Below, piece after piece: positions 1-10,392 of a stretch of 64,000 bases of DNA (position 1 is its first letter; each line of letters starts with the position of its first letter). The translations under genes and the position numbers were made by a program. The DNA lies in assembly GCA_028095005.1 (NCBI GenBank), contig CM051463.1, positions 4,510,295-4,574,294 of the forward strand. Direction: 5' to 3'. A model generated the notes under the pieces. The model ran no database searches. It was not told the origin of the DNA and saw only the letters and a list, made by a program, of their open reading frames with translations. The DNA is from Rhynchospora pubera (Eukaryota > Streptophyta > Magnoliopsida > Poales > Cyperaceae).

Positions 1-219
1 CATTGTAAACATATTCCAAAAAATTTCACTGTCATCGCCGAAACGGAAGCCACAAGTAAGATTATAATAACAAATTTGTAGCTACTAATTTTTTTATAAA
101 AATTTTTCTATGAAATGTACAGAAGACTTCATTAATTTTGACATGACTCTTGTGTACGCCTCGTGTTTTAACTCTCTCAACTACGTCTCGTATAGGCACA
201 TTCATTTATTAATTTTAAA
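1..219. other. Intergenic, nothing recognised
   Basis: AT-rich sequence before the first bounded element. I see no coding exon, RNA gene or repeat boundary here. Confidence 0.5.
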
Positions 220-1354
220 GGTTCCGTTTGGATTGCTTAGGACTAAGAGGAATAGTCTATTTTTAGGTGAAAAGTATTAGAAAGTGCATGTGTAACTTTG
301 TGAAGAGTTTATATTATTTATAATAAATTTATACCGAGAAATAAACTATTCCTTCTGTAACACCCACCGAAATTTGACCGAATTTGACTATGTTGACCAA
401 GTGTTTGACCTTTGACTAGTCAAAACTGTGATATTTTATTTAGTCGAATGGAAAAAGATGAATTAATTGACAAGATTTGACCTATCTCTTATATGTGTTT
501 TTTTTTACACTTGCCGCTTTAATCGTACGACTCATCTCTAAGTTTGGTAAACAAGAACTTGCCACCTGTTATTCCCTTACACGTGTCTCATAATAAATGA
601 GCCATTTATTTACCTTCTGCCGATTGAATAAGGAACACTTCTCAATTTTAATTATTGCGTCTCCTCTCTCCTGAATTCCGTTCTTTCAACATAGCAAAAC
701 CACTCTTCCATTTGAAATGAATTATATCATATTTATATGACCAAGGTTGAATTGAAAATTTTGATGAGTCGGCCAATTGAAATTTCGAGTCTACGTCGCA
801 GTATCAGTTGTTCTGATTTGATTGTGATATCTGGATTGTTTGATCAGGTAATCGGACTTCTCTGTGTTTAATTTCGTATTGATTGATTGATACGATTTAT
901 CGTTTGATTTTGATTGAATATGTTTATTGTTTTGTGATTGGTATATTTTACGGGATATCGGAGTTTGGAATTGGATATGGAATTGAATCTGAATTTTAAG
1001 CCCTGATCCTCCTGAGTTCGGGGAGGGGCCGGTCCTGATCCTCCTGAGATCGGGGAGGGATCACTGTGACTGACTGACTGACTGTCTGGACCTGATTATC
1101 TCCGTAAAATATATTATTTGTTATGTGGATTAATCCGGTCTGGTTGAACTTTGTGATAATAATTAAATGTAGAGAAGCTGCGTCGTTAAATAACCGGTTA
1201 CTGAGGTTTGTACCTGACTCTGTTTGTTTTTCTGTTGCGACGTAGGTTGACGGGCCGTCGGATGGATGCGGAAGATACCGTTTCCGGCTCGCGCCCCGCG
1301 ACCCGTCGGTGTGGGACGTGACACCTTCTATTCTCATACGATCCAAACGGGACC
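220..1354. mobile_element. Short foldback MITE split by a solo LTR
   Basis: The left end (ggttccgtttggatt) and the right end (atccaaacgggacc) are near-perfect inverted repeats. They lie far apart only because a solo LTR at 356-1323 has been inserted. Without the LTR and one copy of its 5-bp duplication the element is about 160 bp. It belongs to the same short family (outer motif CGTTTGGATGG, inner GGAATAAG) as the copies near 5.5, 14.5 and 46.7 kb. No convincing target-site duplication was found for the MITE itself. Confidence 0.7.
356..1323. mobile_element. Solo LTR, probably Ty3/gypsy type
   Basis: A 968-bp unit that starts TGTAACACCC and ends GACGTGACA (TG...CA) and is flanked by the 5-bp duplication CCTTC at 351-355 and 1324-1328. 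The TGTAACACCC start is common in plant gypsy LTRs, which is family knowledge and not proof. No internal gag or pol sequence is present, so this is a solo LTR left by recombination. Inside, at about 1003-1060, a short phrase (tgatcctcctgag...cggggaggg) occurs twice in tandem and is followed by ctga repeats. Orientation was not determined. Confidence 0.8.
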
Positions 1355-1554
1355 AAAAAGCATTTTGTACGAAACCTGGTATAGTTATAAAACACAGCTA
1401 GGTATTGCAGCATAAACATAAAAAAAATTCAGATCACAAAGAAAGGAAAATTTTACGTAACACATTTAGTCTTTCGAAAGAAGTTTCCCTTTGTAAACTT
1501 GATTCATTGAACCAAAATCAACTAGAGATTGTAATTTTTCAAAAATAAAGTTCC

Positions 1555-2000
1555 GGTGTTATATTTTTTTAGTGTCACAAATGTCATATTTTTTTTTATT
1601 TTAAATATCAAAATTTTAACGACGGATGCGTTGTCATTTGTGACACTTGTGTCATATTTTTTATCCGTTCATTTTAACGACGGATGCGTTGTCATAAAAT
1701 TTTATAATTTTTGAAGTTTATTTGGTGCTTGATCAAAAGGTGAAAAATGAACGGATCAAAATAAGTAAAATAGATTCATTTTAATTTGTCCATTTTTCAA
1801 CCTCTTGATCAAGTATCAAATAAACTTTAAAAATTATGAAATATTAGGACAACGCATCCGTTGTTAAAATGAACAAGATCAACGGTATGGATCGAACGAT
1901 TATATTTTCAATTTTTGACATTTAAAATAAAAAAAGAAAGTGTGTCATTTCTGGCACAAAAAAAAATGTACTATTTCTAACACCAAAAAAGTGTGGCACC
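1555..2000. mobile_element. Foldback MITE, about 446 bp
   Basis: The two halves are imperfect inverted repeats of about 190 bp each. The left end GGTGTTATATTTTTTTAGTG pairs with the right end, which reads GGTGCCACACTTTTTTGGTG on the other strand. A phrase containing aacgacggatgcgttgtcat occurs twice in the left arm and once, inverted, in the right arm. No coding capacity. No clear target-site duplication, so the superfamily is open. Confidence 0.7.
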
Positions 2001-3483
2001 GAAACCTTGCTCGTTTTTGAATACATGCAAAGAATTGTCTTAGGCCTTTAGATTTTGCATTTTGGTTAGAATATTAGCAATTCAGCATATAATTTGCATC
2101 GACAGTTCTGGTCAAAACCACCACACATTTAATTGGTAATAAATTGAATTTTTTTAACATCAATAAATTGAAATTAACTTGTGATTCGTGATTAATGCTA
2201 ATTGCTTTTCAATATGAGAATCAATCATTGATCTAGTACAAAGGACAATGCATTAACTGGAATATCGAAGGTTTGAAATCCAATTAAGGATAATTTATTA
2301 ATATTTAATTTTGAAAATAAATTGGGAGTCTTTGATCATCCCCAATTTATCATAAAAAAATTGCTACCTATAGAAAAATTATTGTCGAATTTAGAATTTG
2401 TTAGGGTTATACCTGCGGGAAAGGACCCCTTAACTCGAAACAGAAGTACAAAATTTCGGCCGAAGAAATAATTCGGTATGGACCGTATGGTGCGATATAT
2501 ATTTTAAGGACTAATGTGAGGTTCATAGAAACCACGAAATTACATAATGCAGTGCCACACTCGACCGGTTAGTTCTTTGTTATTTATTACTTATTAGTTT
2601 TCTGCGAAACAAGTGCATAACTTGGTAGTTTCAGTCATACATAATTTGTTTTGTTATATTTATCATTTTATTACCTTACAAGTCACTCGAGCCAGGAGAC
2701 AAATATGCAAAAAAAAAAATGCTGCAAAGATTAATGCATCAATAAATATTTAAGTTTGCCATCGTCGTTATTGATCAGGAGCGAGAGAACAATTTTCGAT
2801 TAAGTAATTAGTAATATCTATATAGATGGGTAGATACTTTGCGAAGTAATTTAGTCGTTTCTCAAAATTCGAGTATCAAAAACCGAACCTTTTAATTTAT
2901 GTTTCATAATCAAAATCTTACTAGTAACTAGATTTTATAATTTTTTCAGCTCAGGGGCTGATAAGTCTCCGGATCCTCATGGTATATATTCATCTCTCAT
3001 TCTATTAAAGAAATTAGAATTTGTTTTAAAAATGATGTTATGATTTTATTTGAAAACTTTTTTTACTTTCATAGACTAATAGTCAAATTTAATAGAGCCA
3101 TGTCACATCTTAGCCAAAAAAAAAATACTTACAAATAGTTCTATTAGTCTTATAAATTAGATGTACAAATGGATAATGAAATTACTTACAAATAGATTAA
3201 CAAAATAAAAAAATAAATTTTTAGAGAAAAACGGTACTTGGGGCGAAGACAACATCCGAGCCACAGAAGAAAACGATACTGTGAGAGAGGAAGACGACGG
3301 AAGAAAGCGGTACCGTGAGAGAGAAAGGCGACAGAGGAGCCGTGGGAGATCTACTATAGTTCATTAATTAGATTCTTTATTCATGGCCGTGAGAGTGAAG
3401 AGAGGAAGAGATGCAGAGAGGAGATTGAGTTCGAATCAACTAGATTCGAATCGAACTTAATTAGGTGCAGTCACGACATAAAG
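2001..3483. other. Intergenic, AT-rich
   Basis: No gene recognised on either strand. A purine-rich patch at about 3240-3420 (gagagaggaagacgacgg and similar) is low-complexity and has no sustained coding frame. Confidence 0.5.
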
Positions 3484-3491
3484 GGTAAAAT

Positions 3492-5375
3492 TAGGGCTGT
3501 ACAACGGACGGATTTTCGATTTTTTATCAATATTTCAACCCAACCCAATTATACCGGGTTGAAAAAATTTATTAGTTAACCCACCCGTAATCCAACCCAA
3601 CCCATATAAATTTTTATTTACGGAATTTACGGGTTGACGGGTTAAACGGGTTATGACTTAGACAAAAAACAAAAACGACCTATTAGTTCATTACTGGGTC
3701 GCACAATTGATCAATCATGTATTATATGTATTAGACAATAGTAGATTAATAAACTTCAAACACAATTAATCAAGGATGTATTAAACAACCGTAAGTCTGT
3801 AATAGACCAGAAGTAAAATTGATCAATGCACGGTTTCTACTTTCTACCATGTATCATTTTAAAACCTACTTACAATCATTTCATGTTGGTATTAATATAT
3901 ACATGACTATACAAAATAAACCACATTTGTTGAGCACTAAATTATTTTAAGATTTTAAGAGTAAAATTAAAATCCGATTTCGAAATACAAAAATATAGAA
4001 AGCCCCCTCTCTTTCATTTAGTTGATCACTAAGAGTAAAAACTTCGATCAAAAGCTGATTTCAAAATAAAATTAACAAAATCAACTAAAGAAATTTAGAG
4101 ATTGGCGAAAGAATGAGACTTCACCGAAAGATGATTAACAAAATCAAAATCTGATTTCAAAATAATGATCTGCGGCCTGCGCACATTAAGGAACTTTCTG
4201 TTGAACGGCGTGTGTTTTGGAAAGGTAAAATATTAAAGGCAAAATTGGATATAACCCCTCTAATCTATGTCAATTGGATATAACCCTTGTAATCTTAAAA
4301 ATTGGATATAACCCCCTTTAATCTTAATATCTTTGGATATAAACCCTTTTGTTTAATTTTAATAATATTTGAAATTAAAAAATCATTTATACATAAAAGG
4401 ACAAAAATATCCTTACATATACTTACCCGTCTTCTACCAACTAACCTTTCCTCTTCCACCCCTGTATTTTTTTTCAAACTTGCATTATTTTTTCCACTTC
4501 TCTTTATGCGTTTCTTATGCTTTTGCCGAGCACTTCTAAAAAATTTCTTCTCCAGCTAGTAATCTGATTGATTCTCGATTTCCACACTGGATCTCATATC
4601 CAAGCTAGCTAGTGCTACCATTGTGCAACTTCTTAACCAATCGGATAAAAGACAATTTTTTACTGCAACCTTAATTTATCAATTCTAGAATTGCTTTAGG
4701 CTATTACAAGACAGAGGAACCAACAACGTTGGTAATAGTTAATTGAAGAAAATACATGCTTGCCATATATTTGATGTTTCTCGAAGAAAACAATTAGCAA
4801 AAGCTTAATATATCTGCTCAAATAAACGCACTTCTACCAGTTTAAGATTACTATAGCGTAGGAACTATCAGACCTACAGCTTACAGGAGATATGGTAAGA
4901 AATCACGGTGGGAAAAGACAAGGCTGTTTGGGTACAATATCGGCCAGTAAAAGTAAGGGTATTTTAGTCATTTTATGTAAAAAATGGTTTTTTAAATTTC
5001 AAATATAATTAAAATTAAACAAAAGGGTTATATCCTAAGATACTAAGATTAGAGGGGGTTATATCCAATTTTGAAGATTACAAGGGGTTATATCCAATTG
5101 TCAAAGATTAGAGGGGGTTATATCCAATTTTTCCAATATTAAAAATGGATATTGGTATTAATAAAAGCAGTAAATGCTATACCAATATAGATGAGATCCT
5201 AAATCCTAAACGGGTCGGGTCACAAATCGGATTATCAAAATAAAAATATAACCCGGCACAGTAAAACCGGGTTTGTAAAATTAGAACCCGAACCAACTTG
5301 AATAATGCTTGAACCCGTTGGATCAGACGGGATAAACGGGTCAGACGGGTTTTTATTTTTTTTTGTACAGCCCTA
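3492..5375. mobile_element. Non-autonomous hAT element with a nested insertion
   Basis: The terminal inverted repeats are TAGGGCTGTACA at 3492 and TGTACAGCCCTA ending at 5375. They are flanked by the perfect 8-bp duplication GGTAAAAT (3484-3491 and 5376-5383). An 8-bp duplication and a TAGGG-type end are hAT hallmarks. The subterminal regions carry many ACCCG/CGGGT motifs, as hAT transposase-binding ends often do. No transposase is encoded. The middle (4238-5134) is a later insertion of a Mutator-like foldback element; without it the hAT is about 980 bp. Confidence 0.85.
4238..5134. mobile_element. Mutator-like foldback element nested in the hAT
   Basis: An 897-bp element flanked by the 9-bp duplication AATATTAAA (4229-4237 and 5135-5143). 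Each arm of about 180 bp is built from roughly three tandem copies of a 30-35 bp unit carrying TTGGATATAACCC, and the arms are inverted with respect to each other. The 9-bp duplication fits the Mutator superfamily. The short open frames over 4295-4559 lie in the arm and are not convincing genes. Confidence 0.8.
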
Positions 5376-5538
5376 GGTAAAATCGTCACAATTTCTGGTT
5401 TTTTATTTTTTTTTCCTTTTCAAAATATTGTTTAAAGGGTTAAAATAGCATTTTCAGAAGTTTAGGTGGCAAAAACAGAACATTTGAATTGTGCATGTCA
5501 ATTCCACGATTTTCTCAGTTTTGAGTTAAAAAACAGTG

Positions 5539-5689
5539 GCTCCGTTTGAATGAGGTGTGGGAATAAGAAAATAAGAGAATAAATTTATTATAAACAATTC
5601 AAACTCTTCATAAAGTTACACACTTTCCAATAATACTTCTTCTCATTTCTTTCCTTATTCCTCTTATTTCCACACCATCCAAACGGAGC
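5539..5689. mobile_element. Short foldback MITE (CGTTTGGATGG family)
   Basis: A 151-bp near-palindrome from GCTCCGTTTG to CAAACGGAGC, with the inner halves ggtgtgggaataag and cttatttccacacc. Same family as the copies at 220-1354, 14450-14605 and 46387-46949. No coding capacity and no clear target-site duplication. Confidence 0.7.
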
Positions 5690-5795
5690 TACTATGATTT
5701 ATGATTTTGAAACACTTTTAATAATCTTTCATTTATATAGCAAAGTGTAGCGTGGCGAGGTTGTCCTCTGTAATTTATTTTGGTGTGGATGTGAC

Positions 5796-5843
<48 letters not shown>
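5796..5843. repeat. (AAT)16 microsatellite
   Basis: Sixteen uninterrupted AAT units, 48 bp. On the other strand it reads as a run of leucine codons, which is not a gene. Confidence 0.95.
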
Positions 5844-5845
<2 letters not shown>

Positions 5846-6892
5846 ACGAATGAATTGAATATATAAAGTATTTAACATAACATAAACAAGTAATGGTAAA
5901 CGGCACATAACATTTTGTGGACCACAAGTACAAAAAAAATGGGTGAGGTCGGCCTCATCATCACTAACTCCGTGCGTTCTCACCCAATTTTTGTCAAGTG
6001 CAAAACCTAGTAGACCGTGTACAGTTCAAAAAGAGCACAGCTCACTGCTCACATGACAACATGACACAGCATGAGGCTCTTGCTTCAAATTCAATGCCTA
6101 AATTGAGTAGCACATATTTTATTAACAGTTGCACACTCGTCAGGTCAGGGCCTCAGGGGTGGTGCTAGACTGCTGCTAGGAGGAATAGGAGGTGGTCAAA
6201 ATATGGAGGCAAATAAAGAAATAGACCCCGTGCAGAGCCTTCCACGGCGCTCTCAGTCTCATGTCACGTGCACTGCATCCCCCAATTAATCTTTTCCATT
6301 CTCTTCTATCTTTTTAGTTTTTTGTTGCTTTTTTTTTTACGTGCTCCACACCAAGGCAAAGTTGATTATTTGTTTTGTTTATAACTTCCATTCACAATAA
6401 CTTTTCAGGGTGCACGTTTTTTACTTTGTTTTGGTATATTTTTTCCCTACTCATGACTTCGGATGTAGGGTCATATGAAGTAGATAGAAGGAAATGATTT
6501 AATATATTCTTTTACGATTTAAATGATGATTATATAACAATATATATCATACGGAAAATAAAGAAACGAGGATTTCTTTATAAATTCCGGGTTAGTCAAA
6601 TGAAAATACAAATATTAAAAAATATTTAAAATATTGTAGGTCCATCTATTATATTTTGCATTGGAAGACATAATGATTGTATAAATTCGTTTTTATTAAT
6701 TCAATAACTTTAGATCATTTACTCTGTATGTATCATTGAATTAATGATGTTTGGCCAAAACAAATTAATAACTACCGGCAAAGCACTGTCCAAATATTCT
6801 CCATGTTATCTCTCCTGTCCCTAAATACGTGTTATTATCAGTCAAAATTTACATTACATGGAAATTTCTATAATTGTATTGTGTTCGTATTC
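5844..6892. other. Intergenic
   Basis: No exon, RNA gene or bounded element recognised. It ends at the Copia target-site duplication. Confidence 0.5.
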
Positions 6893-6897
6893 GATAC

Positions 6898-7273
6898 TGT
6901 CAAAACAGTAACAGAGAACACCAAACTCCCTTGAAACTCCCTCCCACCCAATTTATTTCATAAGCAAAAAAGATTTACAGCAATATTCTTCTTCTCTCTT
7001 TTTTTACAATACTTTTTTCCTCATCCCGTTTTTCTGTTGAATACTAAGCTTTTTAGTACAATAGCAATCAATAGCTACCTAATCATTTTTTTATTACATT
7101 CCTAAAAGAATAAAAACGAATCTTCCTCTGGAGAAAACTTTCTGCTTCTATCACGCCACATAAGGAAATAACTATCTTGTGTATACTGTTGCTGAGAAAT
7201 AACGATCTTTCCTTCTGTCCATCTATTCGCATATGCACCCAATTTTAGACGTGTCATAGTGTCTGATTCAACA
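6898..7273 (-). repeat. 3' LTR of the Copia element
   Basis: 376 bp, TG...CA ends, nearly identical to 11926-12301. It is the 3' LTR because the element runs on the minus strand. The polypurine tract abuts it at 7274. Confidence 0.95.
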
Positions 7274-7284
7274 TCCCCCCTCAC
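7274..7284 (-). other. Polypurine tract of the Copia element
   Basis: On the minus strand this reads GTGAGGGGGGA directly upstream of the 3' LTR, the position of the plus-strand primer in LTR retrotransposons. Confidence 0.85.
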
Positions 7285-9458
7285 TATGGCACGTAGATAT
7301 CTCTCATGTTTAGTTTGTCTAGAGCTGTATTGAACTCTGTACTGGCAACCGCCTTGGTCAGGATATCGGCAACCTGTTCATGTGATCTTACAAAAGGCAG
7401 AGAAATAATATTAGAGTCTAATTTTTCTTTAATAAAATGTCGATCTACCTCAATATGCTTTGTTCGATCATGTTGCACCGGATTATGAGATATGTCAATT
7501 GCAGCTTTATTGTCACAAAATAATCTCATTGGACCTTTAGGATCAAAGCCAAGTTCAGTAACGAGTTTCTTTAACCACAGGAGCTCACACACGCCCTTCA
7601 CCATCCCTCGATATTCTGCTTCTGCACTTGAAAGTGCTACAACCTTTTGTTTCTTACTTCTCCACGTTACTAGATTCCCTCCGACAAAGGTAAAATATCC
7701 AGCTGTGGATTTTCGATCCACGATGTTACCTGCCCAGTCCGCATCTGTATAGCCTTCAATGTTAGCATTTCTATGTTTTTCAAAGGTTATACCTTTACCT
7801 GGACTTCCCTTGAGATACCGGATTATCCTCATCACAACATCCATGTGCTCTTCCTTTGGATCATGCATAAATTGACTTACAACTCCCACTGCATAGGCAA
7901 TATCGGGTCGTGTATGTGACAAATATATCAATTTCCCTACTAGTCTTTGATATTGTTCCCGATTAACTGGTGCAAGATTCGGATCAGCCCACAGTTTCAC
8001 ATTCTGAACCATTGGAGTGTCTGCAGGTTTGCATTCAAGCATGCCAACTTCGTTTAGTAGGTCCAATATGTATTTCCTTTGTGACAGTGAAATACCTTTA
8101 TCACTTCGTGAGACTTCAATGCCCAAAAAATACTTCAACCCACCTAAGTTTTTCATCTCAAATTCCTTGCTCAGCTTCTCTTCAAGTATTTTAATTTCAG
8201 TGCTATCGTCTCCTGTAATAATCATGTCATCAACATAAATTATTAAAAGAGCAATTTTACCTCTAGTTCGTTTGAAAAACATCGTGTGGTCTGAATCTCC
8301 TTGTTGGTATCCATAGCCTTTCATTGCCATGCTAAATCTTCCGAACCACGCCCTCGGTGATTGTTTGAGTCCATACAATGCTTTTCTTAGTCGACACACT
8401 TTGTGTCCTGAGCTCTTACCATAGTATCCTGGTGGTTTATCCATATAAATCTCCTCTTCTAGGTCACCATGCAAGAAAGCATTTTTTACATCAAATTGAT
8501 GTAAAGGCCAGTCAAAGTTTGCTGCAAAAGATAAGATAACTCGCACGGTATTTAGCTTTGCTACTGGTGAAAAAGTTTCTTGAAAATCAATTCCATGAAT
8601 TTGTGTATACCCTTTAGCAACTAACCGAGCTTTATATCTATCGATCTCTCCTTTTTCATTATATTTAATAGAATAGACCCACTTGCATCCCACTGTATTC
8701 TTTCCCATGGGTAAGTCCACTAATTCCCATGTACCGTTTTTTATAAGAGCATTCATCTCAGATTCCATTGCTTGAACCCACAACTTATCTTTGAAGGCTT
8801 CCTCTAGATTATTTGGGATCATAACAGATGAGAGTTGATTGACAAATGCTTTTAATGGTTCCACTAGTTTCATTGTGCTGGTATAATTTGCAATAGGGTA
8901 CCTAACTGCTTTACTGGACCCATCTTCTGGCACATATCTTTTTGGTGGTTGACCTCTAGTAGTGCGAGGAGGTAAAGTAAATTTTGGTAGAGAATCACAT
9001 ACCTGTGGATCTGCCTCTAGAGAAATCGGCTCTGGATCAAGAGAATGGGACTGTATTACTTCATTTTGCTCATCCTCATCATATGCTCCACTTGCTGATG
9101 CCTCTGTTGACTCTATTCTCGGCTCACTTCCAGCATTAATGTTCAGCTCTGCTGGTTCAGATGCATGCTCGAAGTGGCTGTCAGTATCAGCGGCAGTTGG
9201 TGCTATCACAAGTTCGGTTTCTGTATTAGAATTCCGACTGAAACTCAGTGAGTGCATATCTTGTAGAAAGTTCAGGTTTTGGTCACTTTCACATCTCTCC
9301 CCCTGACTGATATCTTGAGCTTTCTCATAAAAGTATTCATCCTCAAAAAAAAGTAACATCCATAGAGGTATGAAACTTCCTGGTTGATGGGTTGTAACAC
9401 TTGTATCCCTTCTTGAACTGATCAAACCCAAAAAAAATGCATTTTTCTGCTGTGGCAT
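7284..9458 (-). CDS. pol: Copia pol: reverse transcriptase and RNase H
   Basis: This open frame of about 720 codons is the C-terminal part of Copia pol. It makes cDNA from the element RNA and degrades the RNA strand. Copia RT motifs are clear: KARLVAKGYTQ, the palm motif FDVKNAFLHGDLEEEIYMD, and catalytic YVDDM. RNase H follows with YTDADWAGN, SSAEAEYRGM, DNKAAIDIS and TKHIEVDRHFIKEKL. The first ~24 codons (9385-9458) overlap the integrase frame out of phase and are not genuine; true homology starts near 9350, at the codons for EDEYFYEKA. The frame break to integrase lies in a run of eight T on the coding strand. Otherwise RT and RNase H look intact. Confidence 0.9.
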   Translation of the reverse strand: MPQQKNAFFLGLISSRRDTSVTTHQPGSFIPLWMLLFFEDEYFYEKAQDISQGERCESDQNLNFLQDMHSLSFSRNSNTETELVIAPTAADTDSHFEHASEPAELNINAGSEPRIESTEASASGAYDEDEQNEVIQSHSLDPEPISLEADPQVCDSLPKFTLPPRTTRGQPPKRYVPEDGSSKAVRYPIANYTSTMKLVEPLKAFVNQLSSVMIPNNLEEAFKDKLWVQAMESEMNALIKNGTWELVDLPMGKNTVGCKWVYSIKYNEKGEIDRYKARLVAKGYTQIHGIDFQETFSPVAKLNTVRVILSFAANFDWPLHQFDVKNAFLHGDLEEEIYMDKPPGYYGKSSGHKVCRLRKALYGLKQSPRAWFGRFSMAMKGYGYQQGDSDHTMFFKRTRGKIALLIIYVDDMIITGDDSTEIKILEEKLSKEFEMKNLGGLKYFLGIEVSRSDKGISLSQRKYILDLLNEVGMLECKPADTPMVQNVKLWADPNLAPVNREQYQRLVGKLIYLSHTRPDIAYAVGVVSQFMHDPKEEHMDVVMRIIRYLKGSPGKGITFEKHRNANIEGYTDADWAGNIVDRKSTAGYFTFVGGNLVTWRSKKQKVVALSSAEAEYRGMVKGVCELLWLKKLVTELGFDPKGPMRLFCDNKAAIDISHNPVQHDRTKHIEVDRHFIKEKLDSNIISLPFVRSHEQVADILTKAVASTEFNTALDKLNMRDIYVP

Positions 9459-10392
9459 CTAACTTTGTCCGGTGAGACTTCAAAACATGAACCAGTACAG
9501 TACAACCGAAAATGCGAGGGGTTAAATTTAAGACAGATGGAATGCTTACATGTGATGACAACACTTGCAATGGAGTTTTATAATTATTTGCTTTGGTAGG
9601 CATTCGATTTATCAAGTACGTGGCAAAATTAATGGCATTATCCCAAAAATATGATGGTACTTGAGTCTCAAAAAGTAGTGATCGGGTAACTTCTAAGAGG
9701 TGCCGATTTTTCCGTTCGGCAACTCCATTCTGTTGTGGAGTTACTACACATGAGGTTTTGTGTAAAATTCCTTTGCTAATAAAAAAGTTACTCAATCCTC
9801 TATTCACATATTCAGTTCCATTGTCACTTCTCACCATTTTAATTTTTCTTCCAAATTGAGTTTCAACCAAACTGTAAAAATCTGGAAATATTTTTGTAAC
9901 CTCATCTTTGTGTTTCAATAAGTACAACCATGTCATACGTGTACAGTCATCTATAAACACGACATACCACTTGCATCCAGATTTTGACACTATTGGTGAC
10001 GGGCCCCATACATCAGTATGAACCAGATCAAATGGAAACAAACTTTTATTTGTACTTTCAAAATATGAAGTTCTATGACTTTTTGCCTCAACACAAGTTT
10101 TACAAGAAAAATTATTATCATCTAATCCCGAAAATAAATGAGGAGAAAGTTTCTTCAAATACCCAAAAGACGGGTGTCCTAATCTCTTATGCCACAGTAA
10201 AACTTCATTTCTTTTATTTTCTACAGCACTCTTAATATGATTTACTCTTCCAGGTTCCAAATCATCCAAGTAATACAATCCCTCTCTTTTAGTACCACGG
10301 CCAATTATCTCTTTCGTGAGGAGATCCTGAAACACACAGTAAGAGGGAAACATAAGTGCAACACAATTTAATTTTTTGTGTAAGCTGCCCAA
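9343..10392 (-). CDS. pol: Copia pol: integrase (frame-shifted from gag and RT)
   Basis: Integrase inserts the cDNA into the genome. The N-terminal zinc-binding region shows HKRLGHP and CKTCVEAKSH. The catalytic core shows HTDVWGP, then RSDNGTEY, then NGVAERKNRHLLE, giving the D, D and E residues. The C-terminal part ends near GYKCYNPSTRKFHTS. The frame differs from the gag-protease frame upstream and from RT downstream. Both breaks sit in homopolymers (A run near 10370-10392, T run 9351-9358), so they may be true mutations or read errors. Within the segment there is no stop. In an active element this would be part of one gag-pol polyprotein. Confidence 0.88.
   Translation of the reverse strand: MGSLHKKLNCVALMFPSYCVFQDLLTKEIIGRGTKREGLYYLDDLEPGRVNHIKSAVENKRNEVLLWHKRLGHPSFGYLKKLSPHLFSGLDDNNFSCKTCVEAKSHRTSYFESTNKSLFPFDLVHTDVWGPSPIVSKSGCKWYVVFIDDCTRMTWLYLLKHKDEVTKIFPDFYSLVETQFGRKIKMVRSDNGTEYVNRGLSNFFISKGILHKTSCVVTPQQNGVAERKNRHLLEVTRSLLFETQVPSYFWDNAINFATYLINRMPTKANNYKTPLQVLSSHVSIPSVLNLTPRIFGCTVLVHVLKSHRTKLDATAEKCIFFGFDQFKKGYKCYNPSTRKFHTSMDVTFF

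Noticed and set aside
4295..4559. Two overlapping open frames on opposite strands
   Set aside because: They lie in the arm of the nested foldback element and are palindromic shadows.
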